Source of the DNA: Tricholoma matsutake
Taxonomy: Eukaryota; Basidiomycota; Agaricomycetes; Agaricales; Tricholomataceae
Assembly: GCA_026075535.2 (NCBI GenBank)
Contig: AP026546.1
Coordinates: 10,788,001-10,852,000 of the forward strand
DNA: 64,000 nucleotides
Reading direction: 5' to 3'
Numbering within the stretch: the first letter of the stretch is position 1; every line of letters begins with the position of its first letter. Both the position numbers and the translations under genes were made by a program. Below, piece by piece: positions 55,101 through 64,000 of this stretch. Under the pieces are notes generated by a model. The model searched no databases. It was not told where the DNA came from and worked only from the letters and a program-made list of their open reading frames with translations.

Positions 55101-57075
55101 AAACCTTCAAGATCCTTATTCAGTGGAAGAAAAAGAAGACAACTTTCTTACAATGGAAGAAGTTTATGCAATAATTGCTGGAGATGAGATGATGAGCCTA
55201 AAGGATGCCAAGAATTCCCCCAATTGGCTGGAATGGGAAATTGCCATACAAGCTGAACTCGACTTACTAAAAGAGAAGGGGACTTGATAATTTGTTGAAA
55301 AACCAGCTGATGCAATCCCAATTGCTAATAAATGGGTATTCATCAAGAAGTGTGACAAAGAAGGAAAAGTAATAAGGTACAGAGCAAGACTCATGGCCAA
55401 AGAATGTGCACAACATCCTGGGTATGATCATATGGAAACATTTTCGCCTGTGGTCAGAATGGACACTCTGCACATAATTCTGGCTTTAGTACTGATGCAA
55501 AACCTTAAATTGCAACAAATGGATGTCAAAGGTGCATATCTCAATGGCACATTACATGAAACTATCTACATGTGACAACCTGAAGGATATGAAGATGGAA
55601 CAGGCCAAGTTTGTAAGCTGGTCAAACCATTATATGGATTAAACCAAGCTGGATGCAAATGGAACAATGAACTTGATGGGAAACTCAAGAATTATGATTA
55701 TCAATGCTTAACAATGGATCCATGTGCATATATTTGAAGAGACAATGGTGACTTTGGTATTATAACCACCTGGGTTGACGACTCACATTGCATCATCAGA
55801 TCAAATGATGAATCACATGAAAGATGTGCTAAGCTCAGAATGGGAAGTTACAGATATAGGGGAACCACACAAGATCATCGGCATTGAAGTAATGCATACC
55901 GATGATTCTATTTCCATTTCTCAACAAAAATATATTGAGAACCTTCTTCGCAAAGAAGAGATGCTAGATGCAAACCCTGTCACCATGCCTATGGACCTGA
56001 ATATTAAATTTGCACCAAATCTGGACAACAGTGAATTAAACTGTAGCAATTCATATGCAAGATTGCTGGGGTGTTTATAATTCATCTCAAATTCCACAAG
56101 ACTGGATATTAGCTTCACAGTCAACAAACTAGGCAGTTACACCACTAACCCAGGTCTTCAACACCATGGTGCAATAAAGCAGATACTCAGGTACCTAGCA
56201 GGTACAAAAACTCTGGGGATAACTTATAGAAAAATCTCCAATGAAACTGATACCAATAACCTCTTCCATGGTTATGCTGATGCCACTTTCACAAATGCCG
56301 ACGACCATAAATCTACTACTGGCTACATCTTCCTAGGACCAGGGGGAGCAATCATGTGGAAATCAAAGAAGCAAACTGTGATTGCACTTTCCTCAACGGA
56401 AGCAGAATATGTAGCTCTCTCAGAGGCTGGATGTGAAGCAACATGGCTCAGAAATTTGTACAGAGAACTCGGATTTCCTCAAAAATATCCAACTATTATT
56501 AAAGGTGACACCAACGGTTCTGTCGCATTAACACACAATCCACAATTCCATCAGTGATCAAAACACATCGCCTTACATCATCATTGGGTCCAAGATCTCG
56601 TAACCAACAAAGTACTTGATATTCAAAACTGTCATGACCTGGAACAAACAGCAGACACATTAACAAAGGCACTACCGAGGCCCAAATTTACACAACATAG
56701 GGTGGAGATGGGAATACAGTTGATCAACTAACTCAGTAGCTTTCCTCACGTGTGAGTTGGTTTTTACCCACAGGGTTTTCCATCACACAGAGGTTTTAAC
56801 ACACCTGAATGACAATCCAGTTAACCATTCCTAATAACTCAAACCATGCTTGGCTTGAAGGGGAGTGTTGGGATAGGCAATCCAAGCCTGTGGTCTGAGG
56901 CCAGATGCTGGATATTATTAATAGAGCAGCGGTTTTGATGTGTGTTTTATTTATAGAACAGTTACATACAGCCATAGTATAGGAGAAAGAATAATAAATT
57001 CCTTGTCTCCTTTCCCCCACTTGTCTCTAAGAGAATTATCTCTTCTCTATTCATTTCCCAGCCTGATTTCCAAAA
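52159..57075 (+). mobile_element. Copia-C, Ty1/Copia retrotransposon with two LTRs
   Basis: LTRs 52159-52360 and 56866-57075 (TGTTGGGATAGG...TTTCCAAAA), with AGCTG duplicated at 52154-52158 and 57076-57080. Primer site GGTTATGGACCCTGG at 52361; polypurine tract TTGAAGGGGAG at 56855-56865. The LTRs differ by several transitions and an 8-bp insertion (aagaataataaa region). The internal region encodes the usual Gag-protease-integrase-RT-RNase H order. Confidence 0.95.
52404..56725 (+). pseudogene. Copia-C gag-pol with many TGA stops and two frameshifts
   Basis: Gag 52404-53288 (LMDENWHKWKERMKRVFF; HLDVLKSYHN), two zinc knuckles CDHCKHAGHWTAKC and CQNCGKIGHQAGNC (53325-53430), protease WSADTATTSHI (53598-53630), integrase zinc region (WHQCFGHVG...CVACTEVK), core LMHIDLWGKY, LFVDDAKRF and QIDNGKEF, RT (WVFIKKCDKEGKVIRYRARL; QMDVKGAYLNG; TTWVDD at about 55770), RNase H (YADATFTNADDHKSTTGY; LSSTEAEYVALSEAGCEATW) and a KALPRPKF tail (about 56665). 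Frame changes lie near 54540 and 55780. TGA stops start at 53286, 53298, 53580, 54255, 55285, 55573, 55735 and 56555; TAA at 55288 and 56078. Confidence 0.9.
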
Positions 57076-57080
57076 AGCTG

Positions 57081-58123
57081 TGATTAGAGGATGTTTTAAT
57101 GTATCAAAACTACTGTGCTTACAATGGTCAGGGTGTTGGAGGATGCTCCAACCCATGTTGTGTCCCAATTTCAATGGGTGGGGGGCTGCCTACTTGTTCG
57201 TTTAGGACTGGTTGGATAATGCATAATGTTCAGATCTTTGGATTGGACAGTGCTTCTTCTGGGATTGATGTAGGTTGTCCTGTCTTCTATTGACAGATTT
57301 GGCATGCCTTTGCAACTTTGTATGTCTTCTGTTTACCTGTCTGTATATTCCATTGATATGGTCTTGTCAGTCTTCAAATACATTTGTTTTTTTATGTTTT
57401 ATGTTTTCTTTCCTTTTTTCCCCCAACAATATATTTATTGCATCAATACTAGGGTTTGACTTATATATACTTCTTTGCGGTGCTTATTTCCTAGCACTCT
57501 AGCCTGCAGTCTACTCACATCCTCATGCTCCACACCACCCTATGCTTGTCCCAAGAGTCGAGACCCCAATGACATCCTGCCACTGTGCCCATACCTATCA
57601 CTGGACCTGTTTGCCAGGTATAACCATTGCCTTCCCTGCCTATTACTCTTACCCAGTTCATGGTTAACAGGGTGTACAATGGTATGGTGGAGCAAGGGTG
57701 CATGGTGTTGGGATGGTGGAGGAAAGTGGTGTATGTTCTGTTCTAACCATTACTGCCTATACCTTCAAATTGGTGCAGCAAAAAGGGACAGATTGATGAA
57801 TAGAATACTCACATTAGAAAAGCACGCACCAATGCTCTGACCTCACCTACTATCATTGGCCCTTATCTCCCATCTGCTTCTCTTATATCATACCTTCCTG
57901 TGTTCATCAAAAGGAAGCTGTCATGCATGTCTTGTCTGGGAGTTGTCAACTGTGCTTTTGTCATCAGCTGAGTCGTCGCTCCTTGGGGTATAAGAAAGGA
58001 CCCAAAGGCTAGTGGGCAAATAATAACGTTGGAAAATGAATGGCAGACTCACCCCAGAAGAATTGAAGCATTTGTGTGAAATGGTAGGTTGATCTTTTGT
58101 GGTGGTGCCATGGTGTACTGCCA
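57081..58123. other. No recognisable gene
   Basis: Frames of up to 121 codons occur but contain no motif and overlap on both strands. A T-rich stretch lies at 57300-57440. The region ends at the CATGTTCC target (58124-58131) of the hAT-like element. Confidence 0.3.
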
Positions 58124-58489
58124 CATGTTCCTAGTGTTGCCATGGCTTGACTTGGCCTGCTCATGGCTCGGCTCAGGCAGCTAAGCTGATTATTTGGCTC
58201 TGGCTCACAAGCTGAGCTGATTTCCACAACCCCAGAGCAGCTCAGAGCAGCTTAGGGATCCAAAAATAGCATGCGTGAGTTAGCCTTGTGACTCGCGCAT
58301 TGCTATTACATCTGGCCACTTCTCCTGTGCTGCCTCATCTTCCCTCTCTTCATCTACGCCATTCTACATCCTTTTTCTTTATTATCTACTACTATATAGC
58401 CTGTGGGGCTCTTCTATTCCTCAGAGTAGGCATGTTTTGGCTTTATTATCTTCTTGATCAGCTGACTTATCTCTCCTGTCTAGAAATGA

Positions 58490-59440
58490 CAACAAGACAA
58501 CAATGAATGATGGGATGTGACCTGCATGGCAGATAACACCAGACAACAACAAATGCCAATGAACAACAGGATGTTATAGGGATGGAAAACGACAACAGAT
58601 GAGAAGGGTGACCCGAGGAGTGGGAGAGCCACCAGGTGTGTCCCATATCCCTACCTCCACCCATCCCAACTCACCCAATGCCCAATTACAGAAGAATCAA
58701 CCCAGACCACCACTGTGAGCACCTACTCACAGGGTGGGTACGAGTGACAACAACACCAGCTGCCACCACCACAGCAGCAGCAACCCAACCACTGCCAACC
58801 TCCACCACTCCCACAGCCAAACCTCACATGACCTGAGTTGTGAGTGAGTGCTGCCAACACATTCAGGTTCAAAGATGCCATCGTTTGCCTATGTAAGTTT
58901 TTTTATTGTTGTTTTCATTAATATACTGACATCTTTTCTTCTTGCTTAGATTCTAGGTACTGACAGTGTTCCTCTTTGTCAATGCATGGCCGATGACCAC
59001 AACCCCAACCACCTCCCTACTATCCAAACAATGCAGGATGGGGCCAGGGCCACTGGACGAGTCGATGAGAGCAATATAATGGGAACTGAACTCTCGCCGA
59101 GTGGATATGGGGGAGCGAGTGGAATGGAACAATGGAACCACTGGATGACAGCAAGAGGACACTGACACTGGGTACAATGAATCAGGGGACAATGAACCGA
59201 GGGACGAGACCAGGTTGCAAGGGAGTGAAGACCACTATGCCCACCCTACTACCCTTGTGAGAAAATGCATGCAGTACGGATACAGCGAGAGCAATGGGAC
59301 GAGGGGATGAAGGATGGGACAATGACAGTGCAAGGTGGGGGGTGAGAAGGACAGAACAACAGGGATGAGGGGATGGGGGGACTGACAACAAGGGAGACAA
59401 GAGCTGACAGATGGGCAGCAAGGGCAAGGGGACAGAATGG
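58490..59440. repeat. Simple-sequence and G-rich filler of the hAT-like element
   Basis: Mostly 'acaacaacagg', 'ccaccacca' and 'gggacaatgg'-like words. It includes one copy of the hairpin core (GTGAGCACCTACTCACAGGGTG near 58713) and a T-rich block with 'tgcttag attctagg' at 58890-58955 resembling the minisatellite at 39755-40180. Frames here are repeat translations. Confidence 0.5.
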
Positions 59441-59444
59441 AATG

Positions 59445-59870
59445 TATAAGGGCAACCTAAGCCTCTAGCAAAGGGAAATCTGAAGTTAAAATTATGCTAC
59501 ATAATACAGGGATTGGGGGCACACCTAGCAAAGGGAAATCCGAAGAGAAAACTCTAAGGATCCCCTTGCTGATGCCCAGTATATGTGAAGACGACAAAAA
59601 TCAAATATAACCTAAAAATAGAAAAAGGCGGAGATAGGCGGATCAAGGCTGCCGAATGACATCATACCAAGGGGTATGTGTCGGAAGGGGCACTCTGCCT
59701 CTAAATATAAAAGTGTCAACATGTACAAACATGATAGCAAGGGAAAATTAGTAATAAAATCCGGAAAAATCATAGAAAATGAAGAATAGAAGGAAATGAG
59801 GTGGGGAAAAATATAGGACGAACATAAAAAATAGGAAAAACACACAGGGCACCCCCCTAGTCCCCTTACA
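59445..59870 (-). repeat. Solo LTR of the Gypsy-1 family
   Basis: 426 bp, matching 28295-28720 and 33892-34317, with GAATG duplicated at 59440-59444 and 59871-59875. Formed by LTR-LTR recombination that removed the internal region. It carries more substitutions and a few indels than the paired LTRs, so it is older or from a sister copy. Confidence 0.95.
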
Positions 59871-60250
59871 GAATGGAGAACAATGGGGACGAGGAGCAGG
59901 GAATGACGGGGATGTGGAATGACACCTACCACCAGGATGACAATTGGTGATGACCCCAGCCCCAATGACACACCCTTTATGCACCATGTGCAAGGTGTTT
60001 TTGTTTTGTTTGATTCTATGTATTCCCCCTTGTGTTTGCACGAGGAGTTAATTCTATAAGGAATCACTCATTCATGCAACAGCATTTGATTAACTTGTGA
60101 GATTAAGTACATGATTGCTATATAAAAAGCTTCCTCATTGGCATTTTGAGTAAGGGGAGCGAACTAATAATAAAACAGAAAGGAAAAACCTCCCTCGCAC
60201 AGCTAACTGTTGTTTTCTGTGGTCTGTGCTATCCTGCTGTTTGTTGTTGT

Positions 60251-61382
60251 TAGTGTTTTAAAGTCCGGTTGCATGGACTGAAAAAAGACTGGCAACCGAA
60301 CCGGACCCAACCGCGGCCTGGTCTATGTGGCAGCTGCAAAGGAAGTGGTTGTGGACCGGTCCGGTTGCCAGTTGCATTGTTTAAAAGATATTGATGGACC
60401 GCTAAAAGACCGACCGCAACCGACCGCAACCGGACTTTGATGGGTAAGTGATCAATTGATCACATGTGCTGCTGTTGATTGATAACAATCATCAATCATC
60501 ACACTCGACTAGGCAATGGCACAGGTTTGAGTCAATGGGATCTCAGTAATTATTCATCTGTTTCCTATGATCCTGTACTTATTTTAACTCTATTATGGTG
60601 TCGTTTGAAGGTCCCGTTGAGACGAGAGGTCAGTGTTTGTTTGTTCTTTCGCAAAGTCTACATCTTGTTTAGCTGGGGGGTTGAGATAGACACTTAAGAT
60701 CTCGGTGAGTATTCATCTATCTACTATGATCCTATACTTATTTTAACTCTATTATTGTGTCGTTTGAAGGTCCCGTTGAGACGAGAGGCCAGCATTTGTT
60801 CATTCTTTCACAAAGTCTACATCTTGTTTAGCTGGGGAGGTTGAGATAGACACTTAAGATCTCGGTGAGTATTCATCTATCTACTATGATCCTGTACTTA
60901 TTTTAACTCTATTATGGTGTCGTTTGAAGGTCCCATTGAGACGAGAGGCCAGCGTTTGCTCGTTCTTTCGCAAAGTCTACATCTTGTTTAGCTGGGGGGA
61001 AGTTGAGATCGAAACTTAGCTAATGGGGACCCCTCACGTATGATGGGGGGATTATCTTTTTCTTTTGTTTGCTATCCATAGTATGTAGCACACCCCTGCA
61101 CTGCTGCGAGCCTCTGCTCGCAGGGTGTGTATGTAGTAAGTAATAAGCACTTCAAAGTTATAGTTAGCTACTCAGCCTGGACCGGTTGTAAACCGGTCTG
61201 GACTGACCCATTGCTGGACTGGTTACAACCAGTCCAGCAACTGTTAGGCAACCGCAACAGACTGGTTTATACCGGTCCAGTCTGCGGTTGCATCTAAATT
61301 TTGAAATACATGAACCAGTCCGGTTTGTGGTTGCACCCCGAGGTGGGCAAAAAACCGGACTGGACCGGACTTTCAAACACTA
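60251..61382. mobile_element. Second hAT-like element (1.13 kb) with internal minisatellite
   Basis: Ends TAGTGTTTTAAAGTCCGGT and the reverse complement of TAGTGTTTGAAAGTCCGGT differ at one base. Flanks GTTGTTGT (60243-60250) and GTTATTGT (61383-61390) match in 7 of 8 positions, giving an aged 8-bp duplication. Subterminal regions (60262-60440, 61180-61370) are crowded with ACCGGT and GACYGGTT palindromes. No coding sequence. Confidence 0.8.
60540..61015. repeat. Three-copy tandem repeat, period about 159 bp
   Basis: The word 'gtgtcgtttgaaggtccc' starts at 60598, 60757 and 60917. Each unit also has 'attcatctat..actatgatcctgtacttattttaactctatta', 'gagacgagagg' and 'cacaaagtctacatcttgtttagctgggg'. 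Divergence between units is low, so amplification is recent relative to the rest. Confidence 0.85.
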
Positions 61383-61390
61383 GTTATTGT

Positions 61391-62130
61391 CAATTCATTC
61401 AGAGTTGTTACAACGGAAGCTCCAAGTCAATAGTAGGCCACACACTAAAAGTAATGATCTTGACATATGTGCTATTGAATGTTGCCTTTATGAAACTGAT
61501 CAACAAGAAAGCAGTAATGAATGCACTCACAGAAGTTCCCATTTTAGATATCTTGATGGCGGCCACAGCTGCCCATAACCTCTAATTTTTGCATGGGGCA
61601 CCTGTGCCTACATTATCCTTGACGTACTCCAGCTCTCAGCTTAGTCTTATGACTATTAGTTCTCGAGATATCACTTGCACACACATATTTGGCTGGATTC
61701 AAGCTAACTTCCCAAGATTTCAATCAACAAATAAGTGAATTACAGGGAGCTCTAGAGCTCAATGAGTAGTGCAAAATTGACTATGATATCATGCTAAAAT
61801 ATGGCCTGGTTGTTGAGATATGGCTTGCAGAAGATTTGTTGCTCATATTTGCGAAAATACATCAAAATCACGTGTACTGCCAACTTTGATGCAAGTGGCA
61901 ATAATGAGCAAGGGAACAAGAAGATTATTACTTTCTTTGTCCCCTGGAACTTTGCACCAGCTGGGAGTTTAGTTGATTTGATGTCATGGAGTGTCATTGA
62001 GTGTTTGACTGTGAATTTAGCTAAGATAGATTTCAGCCAACACTAACATAAGGACACAAAAACATACTTGCCTTATGCCATGTTGAGGCTCTCACAGCTA
62101 GAAAGTAGTATAAAAATGACAGAGATGTGG
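61391..62130. other. Unassigned right part of the larger hAT-like element
   Basis: Frames at 61301-61585 and 61801-62046 (plus strand) are the longest but match nothing I know. If the element once coded for a transposase, remnants would be expected here; I see no recognisable hAT dimerisation block. Confidence 0.25.
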
Positions 62131-62381
62131 TAGGATGGTGTGCATAAGGAGGGTGAAGCCAAGGCAGGTGGCAGACACAACAGCAGTGCATGTGTCATGC
62201 AGCCATCACAGCCTGCCATTTTAGGATGGCTTAGCCGCTCAGAGCTGCTCAGAGCCACCCAATGTGAAAGCTGAGCCAGGTATAGCCATGAGCCAATGTA
62301 CCAGTGCAGCTCACCCAAAATAGTGGCTTGGCTCAACGGCTCGTGGCTCCGAGCCATGCTGTTGGCAACACTACATGTTCC

Positions 62382-64000
62382 CACGATTCCAGAATGGAAT
62401 CAACAATAATGGGAGCCTAACCTTAGTCCAACAGAGTCATCCAAAGGTCTAGAAAACATTGGTATATAATGTTTTATCATAGTAGAATGTACTGCATGTA
62501 AAATTTCACTGGGAACTTGAGAAAATGAGTAAAAGTCAGATGAAGCTATTGACATGGCTGAACTTGAGTACATTACTACTCATTTACACCATGCAAATAG
62601 TGGACTCACTTGAAGCACTCCAACATCCATTCTTTTCTCATATTACAATACCTGCCTCTAGTGTATATAATAGCTCATTTAGCTGTACAAAATGGCTGAG
62701 CTTTGATAGGCTTAGGATGTTTCAAGTTTCAACATATTTGATACCTTCTTTGAAGTTCACAAAATTTGGAATGAGAGAACCTAAGTAATGGATAGGTGCA
62801 TACATAAGCAATAGTACACACCCATGTGACTTACAAATTAACATTCAATTTCAACACAATGAGCAGTTGCAGATAAAGCACCCACCACCATAGCCACATG
62901 CAGCCCAAGCCTCGGTATAGTATTTGAATCAGTGCCAATCACATGCAGCTTTCAGGGTTCCACACAAGTGATATGTAGGGGAGAGCCCTGAGCCATCCGA
63001 ACCACATGACATGATGAATCATAAAGTTCAGATGTGGTGAGCACTGAGGTGAGCTAGCTGGAATATGTGTTTTCAGTTGTACTATTAATAACTACCAGCT
63101 TACATGCGACTCATGCAGCCCTCCAGTAACAAGCAAAACATGTGAGGGGAATGGAGCAGAGGGAAACAAGGAAGACAACCAAAAGAATGTTTTTTATTTC
63201 CATAAAAAATGAGAATATGGGGAACATACTCGGAAGGCAGAACAGAATATTATGAATACAAAGAAGAGAAGATGCCAGTGATCACCATCGATCACCTCTA
63301 CAGACAGATATTGATTGAATATCTATTTTAAGAATTGAGGAATAAGGGATATAAAAGGGTATATGATGCCACCGAGAGGGTGCAACAGTATGGGAACAGG
63401 GACTGGCTGGGCTGCCCACCATTATTTGAACATCATGTGCACTCATGATATCTGAGGTGGACCTGTAATGACAGCTCTGCATATATCACGCTATAAGCTG
63501 TAATTACAGTAGTTTTATATATCAAAAGGACATTATTGCCTGGGTGAAAAAGACCATCTTCTGACATTCTGAACTCACAGAAGCGACAGATATACACTCC
63601 CTACACCCTGGGATGGACAAAGTTGTCTCACCCACATCACAATCAAGTGGAAGTCCATTGGATACAGCAGAAGGTATGTGTTTTTGCATTTTTGCCATTA
63701 CAGAGGTCTTGAAGACACACAGGTTCAGATATGTTGAAAACTACTACATCTGGATTGCAAAATGTTGCTGCCAGCATCTGAGAAGCATCTGAGGACCTGG
63801 AAATTGCATGTTGACTTCAACATTTGTATGAATCAGCCTGTCACTCTCAAACCTATGCATTTTTGTCAATCTTCCTACTCCTGAGCTCATTGCAAAGTTG
63901 CTAGAGCCTTTCTTCACACATCACAAAATGTTCCAGTTTGATGATGAAAGTGATGAAGAGGATGGAGATAATGGCATGGCTTCACAAAATGACAATGACT
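62382..64000. other. No recognisable gene
   Basis: A plus-strand frame at 62525-62788 (87 codons) starts with a hydrophobic stretch but lacks support. The last 150 bases contain an acidic frame (DDESDEEDGDNG near 63940-63980) that runs off the window and could be the start of a KDZ-like or other gene outside it. Confidence 0.25.

Larger units (their letters stand above)
58132..62373. mobile_element. hAT-like element, 4.24 kb, with nested insertions
   Basis: Terminal inverted repeats TAGTGTTGCCA at 58132 and TGGCAACACTA ending at 62373 are perfect for 11 bp, and CATGTTCC is duplicated exactly at 58124-58131 and 62374-62381. Eight-bp duplications and TA-G ends fit hAT-type transposons. Subterminal DNA (58140-58250, 62220-62350) is full of GAGCC/GGCTC motifs in both orientations. 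No hAT transposase could be read, so it is non-autonomous or gutted. It contains a solo Gypsy-1 LTR and a second hAT-like element, plus simple repeats. Confidence 0.85.

Overview
The window looks like transposon-packed, gene-poor DNA from a basidiomycete fungus, most likely an agaricomycete. The clues are two KDZ transposases (one with a CxC2-type cysteine cluster), short GT-AG introns of about 50-70 nt, chromodomain-bearing Ty3/Gypsy elements, Copia elements primed by half of initiator tRNA-Met, and in-frame stops that are nearly all TGA where the family has arginine. I see no rRNA, CRISPR array, operon or ordinary housekeeping gene. All calls were made by eye from the sequence and its translations; no database search was possible.

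Layout. 0-5 kb: a decayed KDZ transposase C-terminal half and a probable LTR. 5-8.7 kb: a tRNA-derived SINE, a simple repeat and a 300-bp-arm inverted repeat. 8.77-14.90 kb: Copia-A (minus strand), arranged LTR-internal-LTR-short internal-LTR and flanked by one GGGAC target-site duplication (TSD); its gag-pol is one frame broken only by six TGA codons. 15-26.9 kb: unknown, heavily mutated coding stretches, including a minus-strand gene of an expanded fungal family of unknown function and a probable solo LTR. 27-45 kb: a KDZ transposase gene split by a multi-layer nest. Gypsy-2 (28275-43392, TSD ATTGT) sits in one of its introns. Gypsy-1 (28295-34317, TSD CTATC) sits in the LTR of Gypsy-2. A 2.9-kb terminal-inverted-repeat element sits in the gag of Gypsy-2 and holds a 669-bp miniature LTR element (TRIM, TSD CCATT). 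A separate double-palindrome MITE (TSD GCA) interrupts a downstream KDZ exon.

46-51 kb: a CpG-rich island with a truncated Copia-B lacking reverse transcriptase and a spliced minus-strand gene with a retropepsin motif. 52.16-57.08 kb: Copia-C with two LTRs and TSD AGCTG. 58.13-62.37 kb: a hAT-like element (TSD CATGTTCC) that contains a solo Gypsy-1 LTR (TSD GAATG) and a second hAT-like element carrying a three-copy 159-bp repeat. Ends: simple or unrecognised DNA.

The genes do not form a pathway. They are layers of selfish DNA whose insertion order can be read from the TSDs. The most unusual item is the TRIM: both of its LTRs contain a 73-nt sequence that folds as a nearly complete tRNA with internal Pol III boxes, a layout comparable to the 5S-bearing Cassandra elements of plants but with a tRNA-like module.
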